NCBI RefSeq assembly: GCF_048771995.1
Contig: NC_133063.1
Coordinates: forward strand, 74,270,514 to 74,334,513
DNA from: Taeniopygia guttata
Taxonomy: Eukaryota; Chordata; Aves; Passeriformes; Estrildidae
Direction of reading: 5' to 3'
DNA length: 64,000 bases
The notes below the pieces were generated by a model. It saw only the letters and a list, made by a program, of their open reading frames with translations. It ran no database searches and was not told the origin of the DNA. A program made the position numbers and the translations under genes. This document shows, piece by piece, positions 35,501 to 48,170 of the stretch (position 1 is its first letter; every line of letters begins with the position of its first letter).

Positions 35501-36039
35501 GCTGTGGCAGTATTTTTTCTAGATAAATAGTTGCTATCCATACTGTTGTTTTGAAATGGAGCAAAGTGTTTAGTTCTTCGATTCATTAAATGCTAATTTC
35601 TTTTATTAGTGATTAAGTCAAGACCACATATTTATTGGTGCCAAGGGATGCCAGCTGTTTAGTGCTTTGGGTGTTTTTTTTGTTATTTTATACTTTTATA
35701 TTTTGCCATAAGGAGTGTAAATCACATGAGTCTGATTGGTACAGGTGCTATTAATAAAGGCCTTACTCTTTCTGTATTATGTACAGAAGTAGTGTTGTTG
35801 AATACCTAAGTTTACTTTCTTCTACTTTGTTTTACTTCCTGCAAATTTTAGTTAAGTGTAGTGAAATTTTTTCGTATCTGGTGTTCCTTGTGAAAAAGAC
35901 TGGTTTAGAATACAGAAGTAAAACTTAAAAAAAAAAAAAAAAAGACTTTAAAAGAAAAAAGTATATTTTTGTGCTTCATAAAGTTGTTCCCTATTCATAG
36001 TATGTCTGTGTGTGAATATTTCAGATTGGCCCAGCATGT

Positions 36040-37920
36040 CAATAGGAATTTAAAATTTGCTGTAGAGATTACAGAATTGCTCATCTAGTCCTGCCTCCCT
36101 AGGAAAAGGAATCGCCTCCCAGGAATGTCTTTCAGTAGGCCATGTTGCTTAAAACCCTACCTAACATGTCTTAGAACGCTTCATTAATGAGGGACCTGCA
36201 ATCTTCTTCTGTTGCCACAACACCTTGTTCTCCACTTTCCTTATGTTCAATTGGAATCAATACTTAATCCAAATTTAAATATTTCTGAATTTAAAAGGAT
36301 ACCGTTTAAGATTGTTATACCTTTTCCTTTTACTTGAGACATTGGTAAAGTCTTTCTTACAAGTGCCCTTTTAAGTATTGAAAGGTGGCGATCAGGACTC
36401 TTGTATGCATTTTTCAGGCAGCACAAACCCAACTATTTAATCCTTTTTTCACAGGAAAGGTGTTGCATGCCTCTGGTCAGTTTTGTGGCCCTACTATGGA
36501 CCTGTGCTGATATGGCCATGTCCTTATTGTGCTGAGGTCCACAGAACTGGACACAATACTTCAGGTAGAGTCTCACAGCAGCAGAAGAGAGGGAGAATTG
36601 TCTCTTGTGACCTGGGGTGGGCCTAGGGTTGGCTTTCTGGAGTGCAAATGCATGCTGCTGGCTCATGTTCAACATTTTGTCCAGCAGTTCATGCAAGTGC
36701 TTTTTCACAGTACTCCTCTCAATCAATTCATCCCACATTCTGTGTTGATGATGGGCTTTGCCTAACATAGGTGCAAGACCTTTCACTTCACCTTGTTTCA
36801 CCTTTGAGATTTTCAAGCCTGTCGATTCCCTCTGGATGGCATCCCTTCCTACTGGTGTAGAAGCTGCAGTGCTCAGCTTAGTACTGTTTATATAATGAAG
36901 ATTTAATTAGGAAGATATTAAACTGTACTGGTTTCAGTATAAACCCTGGATGAACGCCACTTACGATTGGTTTCCGTGTGGACACAGAGCTTTTAACTGT
37001 AACCCTCTGGACAAGGGACATAAACCTGTACTCATCTAATGGTACATCCACCAAACCCATTTGTTCTTCAAATAAATGGCAAGAATGTTGTAGGGGACTG
37101 TTTCAAAGGCTTTATGGAAATGGAGGTAGGTGACGTCCATAGCCCTTCATTTGTTCACTGGTGTAATCACAGGCATGGTTTGCCCTTGGGTGAGGTATGT
37201 TGCCTGTATCTAAGTATTGTCTTGTCATCCATGCTTGTCATAGTGTACTGGTTTGAAAGCAAGCCAGTGAGACATTCCAAGTCAGAACTACAGTCTAATA
37301 GGAAAATTAAAATACGGGCAATCAAAAGAGTGCCAGAGTCAGGATACAGCCTGTTGTTCAATGTGGTGATAGCAGTACAATTAAATGGTGGTGGTTAAGA
37401 TGTGGTTCTGTTGAACTGGTGATCCTGTAGAAGGGTCTGGTCCTTCTCTGAAGGTCCAGTGATGGTTAGTAGCTCTTGTCCTCTGGGAATACAGTAGGTA
37501 GGGCTGCCCATGGTGTTCCTAACCTCAGATTATATCCAGGTAGGAATGCTTGGTTCATCCCCCTGGGCGGAGCATCTCACAATGGGATGATGTAATTTTA
37601 TCAGTCATGCAGTGAGGCTTGATGGTGCATTAGCAGGGAAAGCCCCTGGAGGGAGATATCAGGGATGAGTCATGGAGGAGATAAGGAACACTGCCAGACC
37701 TGTTTTAAGAGTTTATGAAGGTGATAATAAAATACTTTTGGTTACATCTTACATTGTAAGGTAAGACCCACAGCTTCCAGAAGGACCTGTTTCATTATTT
37801 TTCTGTACAATATAATAATGCTTGCAGATTGGTGGTTTCCATGATCTTTTTTACTCTTTTTTAAATTCCCTTTCTTCCAGTCACTGGGAACTTTGTCCGG
37901 CTGCCGTCAGATAGACACGA
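36040..37920 (-). mobile_element. Old CR1 LINE, split by an LTR insertion
   Basis: This is a long, diverged antisense CR1. Landmarks include ACAGAACTGGACACAATACT (about 36541), CTGCTGGCTCATGTTC (about 36655), TTTCAAAGGCTTTATGG (about 37101), CATCCATGCTTG (about 37228), CACAGCTTCCAGAAGGACCTG (about 37770) and CTTTCTTCCAGTCACTGGGA (about 37871). These follow the order of antisense CR1 from 3' UTR into reverse transcriptase. The CATGCTTG and CACAGCTTCC parts, adjacent in CR1, are separated here by the LTR at 37244-37753. Confidence 0.85.
37244..37753 (+). mobile_element. ERV solo LTR nested in CR1
   Basis: The element starts TGTACTGGTTTGAAAGC and ends CATCTTACA, with AATAAA at about 37724. Its length is about 510 bp. 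Both flanks are consecutive parts of one CR1 copy, which proves a later insertion. No exact target duplication is visible, so the termini may have mutated. It is in the same orientation as CNTLN. Confidence 0.78.
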
Positions 37921-40900
37921 ATGCAAAAAATATCTGTTATATGAACAACAAACAACAAACTACTGCTTTTGTCAATAAAGGGAGTTGCATGTGCAGAGGT
38001 TTAGGCTCTTGTAATTGTTCCAAATGCAGTAAGGTGGCCTCTAAAACACACTGTGATGTCTGTGTTTACCATGTTGTTACAGATTCAGCATGGAGGAGAA
38101 TGACTGGATTTTTCTGTTTTTCCCATGTAACTATTTTGGTTTGGGAAGGAGGTATGCTGTTCTTGAAGAATGACTTCAGATAGTGTTCTTGTTCTTTGCT
38201 GTTACGGAGAGTGTGCTGTTTCAACTATATGAAGTTTAGCTCACAGCTTAAAAGGTATGCAAGTATTCTCGTATTTGTCCACAAAATTTGGAAAATACAA
38301 CAATGCCATTTCAGGCATAGTTGAAATAATGGACCCAAATTGCACTTGGTTACTCATGGTAATACAGAGGGAATATACCCAAATGCATGTATATGGTTAT
38401 ATTGTCTGTGAAATAAAATTATTTATGCATTCCTGTATTCTTGAATGGATTAAAAATCACAAGTGCATTATGATTATATTGATCCAGAGCATTATATTTA
38501 CACAAAACTAACTCTTAAGAGCTGTGCTGAAGCTTTTAAATGATCCTGTACTCTTAAGTAAGTGATAGAATTGTTACAATAACTCTGAGTTGTAGTGCTT
38601 ACAGAAGGCAATTATGTGACTTGGAAAATTCATGTCCCACCCAGGTCTGTGCATCTTCTGTGTAAATTACTTCTATGGCTGCAGTTAGTTTTAATTGAAT
38701 TAGTTTTAAAAGTTATAGCTTGAAATGAAAGCTGGCATCTCACTTATCCTATCCTTAATGTAGAAGGGGTTTAAAAGAAAGCTTTTGATTTCTCATGTTT
38801 TCGCCTTTTTGAAAATATTTCCTACATTCATCAAGTACTTCCAGTATTGAGTACTCAGAAAAAAGCAACTGCCAGTAGAAGGCTGTTCTAGTAAATGAAG
38901 GGAAACAGTGCTTCATGTGCTCCCTGAAGAAGAAATTTCCATTTTGCTATTCAGTGAGGGTGGCATTGTGTGTGATAGGTCCATGTCTATCTAGTAAATT
39001 CTGTCTATGAGTGATTTGATGTTTGTTTTTGTTCCTACCTCTTATGATGGTACTGATCTGCCTTCAGTGATGTTAATTTTTTACTATGCCATGACCAAGA
39101 AGTAGCTTGTATTTCTTGCCAGTTGATGCCACAGTTAAGTGCATTGCTGTCTTTTTGTTATGTTGATGAACTAATCTGAGAGTATGCTGATTAAATCACA
39201 CGTAAGGACAGCATCTTTAGTGTAAGTTGGGTGGTACTTTTGCTTAGAGCACTATTAGGGCATCAACATTGTAACAGCGACACTACATTATTTTTATTGT
39301 GCCTGTTTGCATTCAGTAGAGTAATGAGTAAGGATTCAGTTTCTAAGGGAGTGTGTGTTTGAGGGTGTGTGTGGATGTAAATTTACCCACAAGTGTTAAG
39401 TAAAGCAGTATACTACATTGTCCTGTTTGAATCAAACATATGTTCGTTGTGAGAACTACCAATATAACAGTATATATAACAGAGAGACAATATAACAGTA
39501 ATTTCTTTGAACAGAAAGTATGCGTGAAATATACATGAAACTTTTTTTTACTATAATCTATTTACATGTTGCTTGTGTCTTGCTTATACTGCAGCATTAA
39601 GGAATTGAGGGGACAGGTGAAAATGCTCTTGTTTGTTGATGATGTCTGTTAAAAAAAAACAGTCAGTCTGGTCAAGTCACCTACAGCCCTCTTACAAATT
39701 TCTACCTGACAATTAGATGTTAACAGTGTATACTGTCTGTGAGTGACTTCTGTGAAATTGAAAATAACACAGTATTATTTTAAGAGCCTGGTATGTCTAA
39801 GGTTCTAAGTCTTCTTGTGAGTTACTGATCAGTCTTCTGGTGACTTTTTAGGTTGTTGAAAAGCACAGCACCTCACAGATAGATTTTCTAAAGAATAAGA
39901 GTATTTTTGTTGTGACTACTCAGCAGGACATGGTTGTAAAGAGAATACCTCTTATTCAGGAATGTAATATTTGACTGGAAAACATAAAGAAGCCACTGGC
40001 ACAGTGGGTCAAGAGAGTCTGAACTGACAGTATGTAGCAGTGTAAGTTTAAAAATCTTGCGAGACTTCAAGAAAGAAACAAGTCTTGTCATTTGCATGTG
40101 AAGTGTATATGTCAGCTTGATAAAAGATTTCAGTTGTTTAGTTGGAAGTGTACTAATCTATCCTAGATGTTTGGGGAGCCCAGAACAATCCATAGACAAA
40201 ATTTTCTTGCAGGTTTTTCAGTGCTTATACCAGCCAGCCAGGTTATTTTGTGCATTCCCCCTCATGCCTCATGTCATGTAGTGTTTTGATTTCCATACAA
40301 ATTTTTCCAGCCTGACAATCATGTGTTTTGAAATAATCAATTCATAATACAGAAAATTATTGGTATGTAATTATTACAGAGTTCTAATTAAAAATTAACA
40401 GTAAACCAATAGCTCTTTCTGTCCTCCCAGCTGCTTTACTTTCCCACTTGGGGATATGGACTGATTAAAGAACTAAAATGAGAGTTTGTGTCCTGTATTT
40501 TCATAGTGATGATTGGAGAGGCGGGGGTGCGGAAGAGGCTGTTTGGATTGAGTGTGAAGAGGTTGGGGCTTATGTTTTCTTTTTCTGCTCTGAGAGTATT
40601 GTCTTTTAGATTTGAGAAGATGAATAATAATTAGTGAATAATATTTTGTAATGCTGTAAAGATTTAAGGTATGATAGGAACACTTAATAGTAATTAACAT
40701 GCTTAGAAATAAATACAGTGAAACATCAAAAAAGAGTACTGATTTAAAATTGGAGGTAACAAGGATGCTTGATGTATGAATTTATGTTAAAGGGGGAAGT
40801 TTTTCAGTTTATTCTTGTTTTCAACAGAGTGCACGATATACATCTATACAAAAAACTAAACTTACTTGTAAATTTAAAACCCAAACTGTTATAAGTGTAT

Positions 40901-43874
40901 AGTTTCTGTGACATTAAAAAAAAAAAAAGATAGTGCTTATGCTTTTGATACTTGTTTCACTACTAATTTAAAAGTTTTGCTTTAGTAAATTCAGTGTAAT
41001 TACTTCAGAAAAAAGATGTCAGCTAATTCTTCTTGATAAAACTGTATAAAAATACTCAAAAGATTCAATGGTTCTATGTTTCCATTAAAGAAATAACTGC
41101 AATATTATACAGTTTTAGGTATTTCTGATATCAAATAGCCAGTGAAATAGTGATGCTTGGAATTCCCTTCCAAAAGGAAGATAAAATGATTTGAATAAGG
41201 ATATTTTTCTTTCCCTGCTTGTAAGTCAGAGGCAGTCTTAGTTTTTTGATTTCTGCTCATGTTTTATAAATTCACAGCTTCACTTGGAAAGCAAATACTT
41301 GTGTTGTAGCTAGTTATGCCTTATAATGTTTGTTAGTGGCTTATCTTTTGTCAGTGTTTCTGAGCTTGCTCCTGTTAAAAATCAGTAAGAAAACATCCAG
41401 TTTATTTTGCAAAGTAAACCGTAAAGCATAGGGTAGTCTGCATTTCTTTTTGTCTTTCAGTATGATGAACTACAATCCCTTTCACTGTACGCAGAGGGGG
41501 AAAATGTCACTTTTCAAGGAATACACAATGTGCTCTTTTCTTTTTTCAGAGTATTTTTGTTCTTGCATGCAAACTTGATTGTGGGGTGAGCCTCTTTATC
41601 TGACATTAGATACGTTCTAAGTAATGAGTAATTTTTGCCAGCTTTCAAATGACATCTGTATTCTACCTTTATATAAGATCTCAGCTGTTCAAGGTACACT
41701 CCTGCTGACCTCTTGAGCTGTTAACTTGCACTTGAGTAGGCTGAATGTTCTTTGGGTAAATGTAGCCTTGGCAGCTAAATTTTTTTTCTGTGCCAGCCTT
41801 AGATAGTGTAAGCAAGCAGTCTTTTTTCCATGGAAAATGTTTGGCTCCCAGGGTCATGCAGGGAAAAGCTTTACCAAGTCCATGAATTCTGCCAAGAGCT
41901 TAAAAAGGCTGTTTAAACTTCTTTTCATCTTAAACCTTAATAATTTCTAACTCTTACTCATTCCATTATACAAAATGCTTAATTAATCATATTACTTAGA
42001 TTTAAATAAAATAGCCATTAAAATGTTCAGCATATTAAAGAGAAGAAATGCACATATGGTAACTCAACATTCTTTTACTAATTTCTTTGTAATACTTTTT
42101 TATCCTAATTAAAAATTTTATACATTTCTGTGTAAACTTTCCTTTTGTGAAATAAAGTTCTCATATTTTTAACTTTGGATGAAATTGTGGTTTTTTATTT
42201 GTTTAATTGGGTTTTTTCTTTACTAGTAACATTACTTGAAGATGCATTTGCATCCTTATTCTTTTGGGCAGGACATTGCTTAGTTTTGTGTGCATTCAGA
42301 GAAGTTAAAGTACATATTGGGTGCATAGTGAAAGGCATATATGGTTTAATTTAGCATATCTGTTGTTAGAATTGCAGCATTTCTTTATAGTTCTGTGTGT
42401 GGTCATTCATAATTTGCAGTAGTAACTTTAAATATCAGTTTATCTTCATCAGAAATAAACAGCATGTACTGAAATATTATTGTTTCACAGTTTTGGAAAT
42501 TCCAGTAACTTTTCACTTACTTCCATAGGATTAGTGAAGGCTTTGGTTTGTATTTTGTGGTTGTAGTTGTTATTTGTTTATCATTTAATGGACACCTTTT
42601 AGCCTGTTCTGAGTAGCTGTTTCTTTGAAATTTGTTTAGTGGTCATTCAATATTCCTTATTGCAAAGAAGTTTTTTTATTTTACAGTAAGGATGTATTTT
42701 TTAATATTGTTTCATCTATTGTTCTTTTAGCACAGATGGAAGAGTTGCAGAACTTAGTTATGTAAGGAGTGGCAATTTTGCTGATGTGAGTACAAATTTG
42801 TGGCTGATTTTACTCTTCTTTGGACAACTTAAAATAGCCTGTTTGTGGAATAGTTACAGGTTAAATTGAACTCCTTGTTTAGTTAAAAGTGATTGTTTGT
42901 ACCTGAGTGTTTGTGTTCTCATTAAGAATGTTTGTTGGAACTTCATATTTTGTATTTATATTACCAAAGGGGGATTTTGCGAAGTTTAGGTAGAAATTCA
43001 GTTGTCAGAGGCTCAGTACATGCTATATACTGAGCAAAAACTATGGGAGGGATGTGAAGACTTCCCTCTTATTGTACATATATAGATGACATATTTGTTC
43101 ATTAGGAACAATTCAATACCTGTTGCTGTGGTTTTCAATTTTTTTGGCTTTTATTTTGTAATGGATGAAAGCTGTGCTCAGAAGTATTAGTCTGAAAGTT
43201 GTGTGCTATTCCATGTTCTTGGGATGCCTCAAACTGTTTCCCAGCTGGGACTTGAAATGTATATGAATCTTCATGGTAGGACAAAAAGCAGATACCCCTG
43301 CTTGTAGGGAGTCTTATTGTTTGATAGTGCTTCTTAGATTCATATGGAAGCCCAAGGGTCTCAGTTCCTCTAATATATTAAAAAATAAGCAGAAAACCCA
43401 ATTACAAAACCCTCTGTGGTTTTGTATTCAGGACAGCAAAGGGGAAAGTTAAGGAAGCATGCTCATAAGCGAACCCAAGACTTTAAGTAGGCAAGCAAAA
43501 TTAACTAAACATAACTCATGAAGTCCTCAATTAGCATAAGAAACTTTTGACTGTTTGCTTGACTCAAGATTTCTGAGTGTTTTCAGGTAGAATACTATGA
43601 GCACTTTGTCCTCGTAGGTCTTCTCTCTGTTGTAATGATTCTGTGGCCTTTAGACTAATTTCTTAGTAATTTATGATAATTAGTAGAAAATAGACAGTGA
43701 ATTCTGTATTAAATATATAAAAATGCACAAATACTGTTATCATGTCATTTCTGCTCTCCATATTTCTGATCAGCTGATCAATTTGAATTAAAATGATTCT
43801 AAAATCGGATACAGTGGTTAATTCCTGTTGTTATGATTCAAAGATTTCCTTATACTGAAAGAGGGAGCAAGGCT

Positions 43875-44286
43875 GGTGAAGGGTCTAGAATGCAAGTCCT
43901 ATGGGTAATGGCTGAAGGAGCTGGGCTTGTTTAGCCTGCAGGAAAGGAGACTGAGGGCTGACCTTGTCACTGTCTATGCCTGAAAGGAGGCTGTAGCCAG
44001 GTGGGGATCAGTCTCTTCTCACAGGCAGCGAGTGACAGGACAAGATGACACAGGCTTAAGTTGTGCCAGGAGAGGTGTAGGTTGGACATTAGGAAGAAAT
44101 TCTTCACAGAAAGAGTGATTGGGCAGTGGAATGTGCTGCCTAAGGAGGTGGTGGAGTCACTGTCCCTGAAGGTGTTAAAGGAAAGACTGGGTGTGACATT
44201 TAGTGCCATGGACCAGCTGATGTGGTGTTTGGTCATAGGTTGGACTTGATCTCAGAGGTTGTTTCCAGCCTAATTGATTCTGTGAA
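43875..44286 (+). mobile_element. CR1 LINE 3' end (plus strand)
   Basis: CR1 landmarks run from GGAGCTGGGCTTGTTTAGCC through GTGACAGGACAAGATG, TTAGGAAGAAATTCTTCACA, TGGGCAGTGGAATGTGCTGC and GGTTGGACTTGATCTCAGAG to the terminal TTGATTCTGTGA. It is moderately diverged and severely 5'-truncated. Confidence 0.92.
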
Positions 44287-44426
44287 AGTAGTGTCATTTA
44301 GGCTGGAAAGACTACTGATTTAATGTCTTTTGAAACAATTAAAACCAAATCACATTTTGTTTAGAGATGTTTAGTCTGGCTTTATGGCTTATTTTTTATG
44401 TGTTTGTTTTGTTTGTTTGTTTGCTT

Positions 44427-44443
44427 CCCCCCCCCCGCCCCCC
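44427..44443. repeat. C-rich homopolymer run
   Basis: Ten C, one G and seven C follow a short GTTT repeat. The minus strand is therefore G-rich. The length is probably unstable. Confidence 0.85.
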
Positions 44444-45167
44444 CAATTTAACAACATAAGCACAAGATTTGAAGATGCAGTGGGTCATGCCTGGTTCACA
44501 GTCTACACACATTGTAACTCTTCAGGTGGCCTGGCAAGGCATTTTTGGGAGATGGTGTCTTTTGTTCTGAGGACATGAAACAAGTGCACTCTTTTTAATA
44601 GTCTTTCCCACTGATACATAGAAGTTCAGTATGCTAAATATGTAAGGTGATAGCATGAATTTTTTTTTTTTTACTTAGTAACCCAATTAATGTGGTGCTT
44701 AGTGTTTATATTTTAGCCTTATTCTGATCTGAAAGTTAACATATTTTTAGCACTTGTACTGAGCAAAGATTTGGATACTTGTGCAAAGTCATTTGAGTTA
44801 CTAATTATCTGGTGTGCAGTTCAGGTTTTGTGTTACCTTTCTTTAAAAATGAATGTGGTGAACCATAATCCAGTTAGTTACTGTTTGCATGTACACTAGT
44901 AACCTAATTTGATTAGAGGAGGACTGTGGATTTTTCAAGTGTTTTAGTAACATCTTGTTCCTCTTTTTGCACAAAGTTTTTTGGTAATTGTTTGTTTGGA
45001 AATTTGAGAAACACAGTCAGCATTTTAAAAGCTGTGCACAACCCATGAAAGACTGTTGAAATTTTTCTGCTTTTAAGAAATATGAATTCTTTATGGTATA
45101 GTGCATTTTTCGCAAGCTGATGATGGTCGTTAATTACAAGATCCTTTTGGCAATTTGGTTTTTAACA

Positions 45168-45362
45168 TTTAAATTTGACATTAGAAAGAATTTCTCGTCA
45201 GGCACTGGAATAGGCTACTTAGAGAAGTGGGGGTGTTTAATCCCTGGCAGTATTTAAAAGCCATGTATATGTGGCATGTACGGATTAGTGGTGGATGTAG
45301 CAATGTTAAGTTACTGGTTGGATGCCTTGATCATAAATGTCTTTTCCAGTCTAAATGATTCT
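45168..45362 (+). mobile_element. Short CR1 3' fragment (plus strand)
   Basis: The diverged stretch begins TTGACATTAGAAAGAATTTC, passes GGCACTGGAATAGGCTACTT and ends near CTTTTCCAGTCTAAATGATT, as in the CR1 3' UTR. Confidence 0.75.
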
Positions 45363-45832
45363 CAATTTCCAAAACACTAGTAGTCATAGCTGCACTCTAA
45401 TTATTTTTGCCTGTTGAATAGGCCTAGCTGCCCATATACTATGGATTTAGCTTATTAGTTCCTAATTTTATGTTAGATTGTTTCAGTAGGTCTCATCCTA
45501 GTCTGGACTATGGTTTATGTACACATATTGTCTTACCAGTCTTCATCTTTAGCTGGATTTTATTTTTCTCCCCTAACATTTTTTTATATAATCAACACAT
45601 GGGTTTAGATTGTAAAATAACTAATATTGGTTCTTCCAGTAATAAAATCTTGTTGAAATAAGACGACACCAGCGAAAAATAACAATGAATGTGTAGTCGA
45701 AAATACAAATGTGGGAAAGCTTTTACCTGACATCTAGTTTTCACGAACTTTATTTGTAAAGAACATTGTTTTCTTGCTCACTTGAGTTTTCTTTCAGAAA
45801 CTTCTGTATAGTGCAGGTTAGAAGCCTGAGTG

Positions 45833-46176
45833 TGTGGTAGATAGGGACAGGCGAACGGAAGATCTCGGGATGTGACGGAAAGAGAGACCCTTCCCCCTTC
45901 TCCCTGCTTCACGTTATCTATTAACCCCAGAACATGTAACCACACCTAACCCAGGAGTTTTCCACTCCCGACTAACCCTTGAGACCCTACCAACCCCCCC
46001 TGACGTAGCAAAGTCCCCCAAGACTATTTAAACCCATGAGATAAGATAATAAAGGCTTTCGACCGTCCACCACATTGGTGTCTGCGTCTTTGTCGTTAGC
46101 CCGAGTGGCCCGGACAGGCCGGGCTGCCGTGCTGCCTCTTAGAACCAGGTCGCTGTTGTCTTTTATAAAGGCAACA
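45833..46176 (+). mobile_element. ERV solo LTR with 5-bp target duplication
   Basis: The 344-bp element starts TGTGGTAGATAGGGAC and ends AAGGCAACA (TGT..ACA termini). It is flanked by exact direct repeats GAGTG (45828-45832 and 46177-46181). A TATTTAAA box (46025-46032) and AATAAA (46048-46053) lie in promoter then poly(A) order, followed by a GC-rich U5. There is no coding sequence. It lies in intron 1, sense to CNTLN and about 450 bp before exon 2. Confidence 0.9.
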
Positions 46177-46586
46177 GAGTGTTAGAAGATTGTTTTACTT
46201 TATATTTTGAAATAAAGAGCTGCATGTGGTAAAACTTAATGTTGAAGCAGGTATTCTAGGCTTAGTATTCTAATAGAAATTGTGTCAGTAACAGAAATAG
46301 ATATAGCAAAAGGCAGCCTTGTTAGAATAATGTAATTTCTGCTGCCATACATTACTTTGCATATTATTTTAATGTTGACTCTAGGTGTTTATTTTACTTC
46401 AGTATTTTGTAATGTTAAAACTTTGTTTATTCAAGAGAACCATTGGCTGTATTTTCATGGAACAGTGAATAACTTGCAGGGAACTCTCACTAGATTAGGG
46501 CTTTCTTGGTAATTGTGTTTTGAATGTGCTCAGTATAACTTTACTCTTTTTTTGCCTGTAAAAGGCATTATACATGTAATGTATTT

Positions 46587-46611
46587 TTTCTTCTTCTTTT
46601 TTTTTTTTTTT
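46587..46611 (+). repeat. T-rich tract forming the exon 2 polypyrimidine tract
   Basis: A long run of T with a few C lies directly before the CTAAG acceptor of CNTLN exon 2. It acts as the pyrimidine tract and is probably length-variable. Confidence 0.75.
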
Positions 46612-46626
46612 CCTCCTATTTCTAAG

Positions 46627-46715
46627 GCTGATAAAGAATTTGTGTGGTCTCTTTGGAAAAATCTCCAGGTGTCAAAATCAGATCTTACTCAAACTGTCAG
46701 CTTGGTTGTGGAAAG
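46627..46715 (+). CDS. CNTLN: CNTLN (centlein) exon 2
   Basis: This 89-nt exon is preceded by a long pyrimidine tract (46587-46623) ending in CTAAG and followed by the strong donor GAAAG|GTGAGT. It enters in phase 0 and leaves in phase 2. It encodes 29 full codons beginning ADKEFVWSLWK and ending SLVVE, with the final AG completed by the next exon. ADKEFVWSLWK and SLVVER are, from memory, hallmark residues near the N-terminus of vertebrate centlein, just before its coiled coils. Conservation of the peptide, frame and both splice sites shows that this is a real exon and not a chance ORF. The acceptor has A at -3, which is less common than C or T but tolerated given the strong pyrimidine tract. 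Confidence 0.87.
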
Positions 46716-47141
46716 GTGAGTTTGAAGATTTAACATGCCACTAAAACCAAAAAGCAACCAAACTGCCCTGCTGATACCATATTCTTTATCTTTCTAATTG
46801 AAAACTATGTAGAGTTCGAAAAATGTATTGAAAAAATGTAACTGTTAAATTTTGTCAAGAATGCCCAGAATACATTGCAAATTTTCTCTTTTTGTAGTGC
46901 AAGTTGAAGCATACTTTAAAATGTGTTCTCACTGAAATTGCTGTCCTGCAGTTGAATACCATTTTGAAATTATAAATGTCTTGCCATATTTTGCTTTCCT
47001 TTTGAAGGAGCAGGAGGAGGAAAATGACTGGTATTTTTCCAGTGTCATAAGCTGTTAGGTAACAGTTATATATAAGTTATGTTTATCTGAATTTTTGAGG
47101 AAGTGAAAACCTAAGACTTGATAATAGAAGATGTAACTATT

Positions 47142-47440
47142 ATAGGATTATAGAACATGCTGCTTTGGAAAAGGTTGGAATCACTGAGTCCTACTCCTTG
47201 CTCTGCACAGGACACACCAAGAATCACACCATGTGCCTGAGAGCATTGTCAAATACTTCTTGGACTCTCTTAGGCTGGTGCTGTGACCACTTGCCTGGGA
47301 AACCTGTTCCAGTGCCCAACTACGCTCTGCGGGAAGAAGTTGTCTCTGACTGTAAGAGCTTCTATCTCCATTAACCCAGGCAAGTGGGATCTTACTTCTG
47401 CAGTTTATTCTTCTGAGGATAGTAATGGTGATGATTTCTT
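47142..47440 (-). mobile_element. CR1 LINE 3' end (minus strand)
   Basis: Antisense CR1 landmarks are present: ATTATAGAACATGCTG, AAAGGTTGGAATCACTGAGT, GGGAAACCTGTTCCAGTGCC and GAAGAAGTTGTCTCTGAC. It is diverged. Confidence 0.82.
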
Positions 47441-47873
47441 CATGGTACTTACTATTATCTGATTCCTATAAGTATTAGTTGATTATCGCAGGATGCAGTT
47501 GATTGTTTTGGAATGCTAATATTTATGAATTCAGATATTTTTGTAGGTGAAAGATAAGGAGAATGTGATGAGTTGGCTGTCAGAATTGAAACAATTATCT
47601 TAAAGTATCATGAGTTCCTTAAAATAAAAAAGGGGATTTTTTAAAAAAGAGAAAAAGAATGGATTTAAACTTTTTTAAATGGCTTGCCAATTTTACTTGG
47701 GAATCTTGTTACAGATTCATAAGAGGTCCTGTCTCCTTTGGGTTTCCATTGGGTGCTTTGATCTTAGAAGGCATGTTTTGTTGTTCACCTCTTTCCTTCC
47801 TGGAGTTCTTCTGTACACGTTCTTTTCATTTGTGAAAATACAGTGTTAACTTCTTTAGCTGGGAGCGCATTTC

Positions 47874-48170
47874 ACAGAATCATGATATTGTTAGGGTTAG
47901 GAGGGACCTTGGGAGATCATCTAGTGCAGCCTCTCTGCCAAGGCAGAGTCACCTAGAGCAGGTTATACAGGTATGTGTCCAGGTGGCTTTTGAGTGTCTC
48001 CAGAGAGGGAGACCTTACAAACTGCCTAGGCAATCTGTTCCAGTGCCCTGCCACCCTCAGCGTAAAAAAGTTCTGCCTGATGTTGAGGCACCCTCCTGAC
48101 ACCCACGTTTGAGATATTTATATGTATTGATGAGATCCCCTCTCTCTCACCATTTTTATAATGTTGTCCT
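47874..48170 (-). mobile_element. CR1 LINE 3' end (minus strand)
   Basis: Antisense CR1 begins CACAGAATCATGATATTG and continues GTTAGGAGGGACCTTGGGAG, CACCTAGAGCAGGTTATACA, CTGTTCCAGTGCCCTGCCAC and TCTGCCTGATGTTGAGGC. It is better preserved than the copy at 47142-47440. Confidence 0.92.

Larger units (their letters stand above)
29350..46626 (+). other. CNTLN: CNTLN intron 1 (17.3 kb)
   Basis: This interval lies between the exon 1 donor (GTACCT) and the exon 2 acceptor (CTAAG). It is mainly AT-rich unique sequence. It contains diverged CR1 pieces, two sense solo LTRs, a long TTTTCC array, poly-T at about 32485-32509 and a C-rich run at 44427-44443. No exon or RNA gene was recognised inside it. 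Confidence 0.75.

Noticed and set aside
42742..42784. Possible small exon after TTCTTTTAG
   Set aside because: The sense frame contains stops and no conserved peptide is recognisable. The donor is weak.
45817..46188. GTTAGAAG repeated outside the 45833-46176 LTR, as an 8-bp target duplication of a DNA transposon
   Set aside because: The inner GAGTG repeats directly abut TGT..ACA termini and fit LTR integration exactly. The outer 8-mers are not adjacent to the ends and are coincidental.
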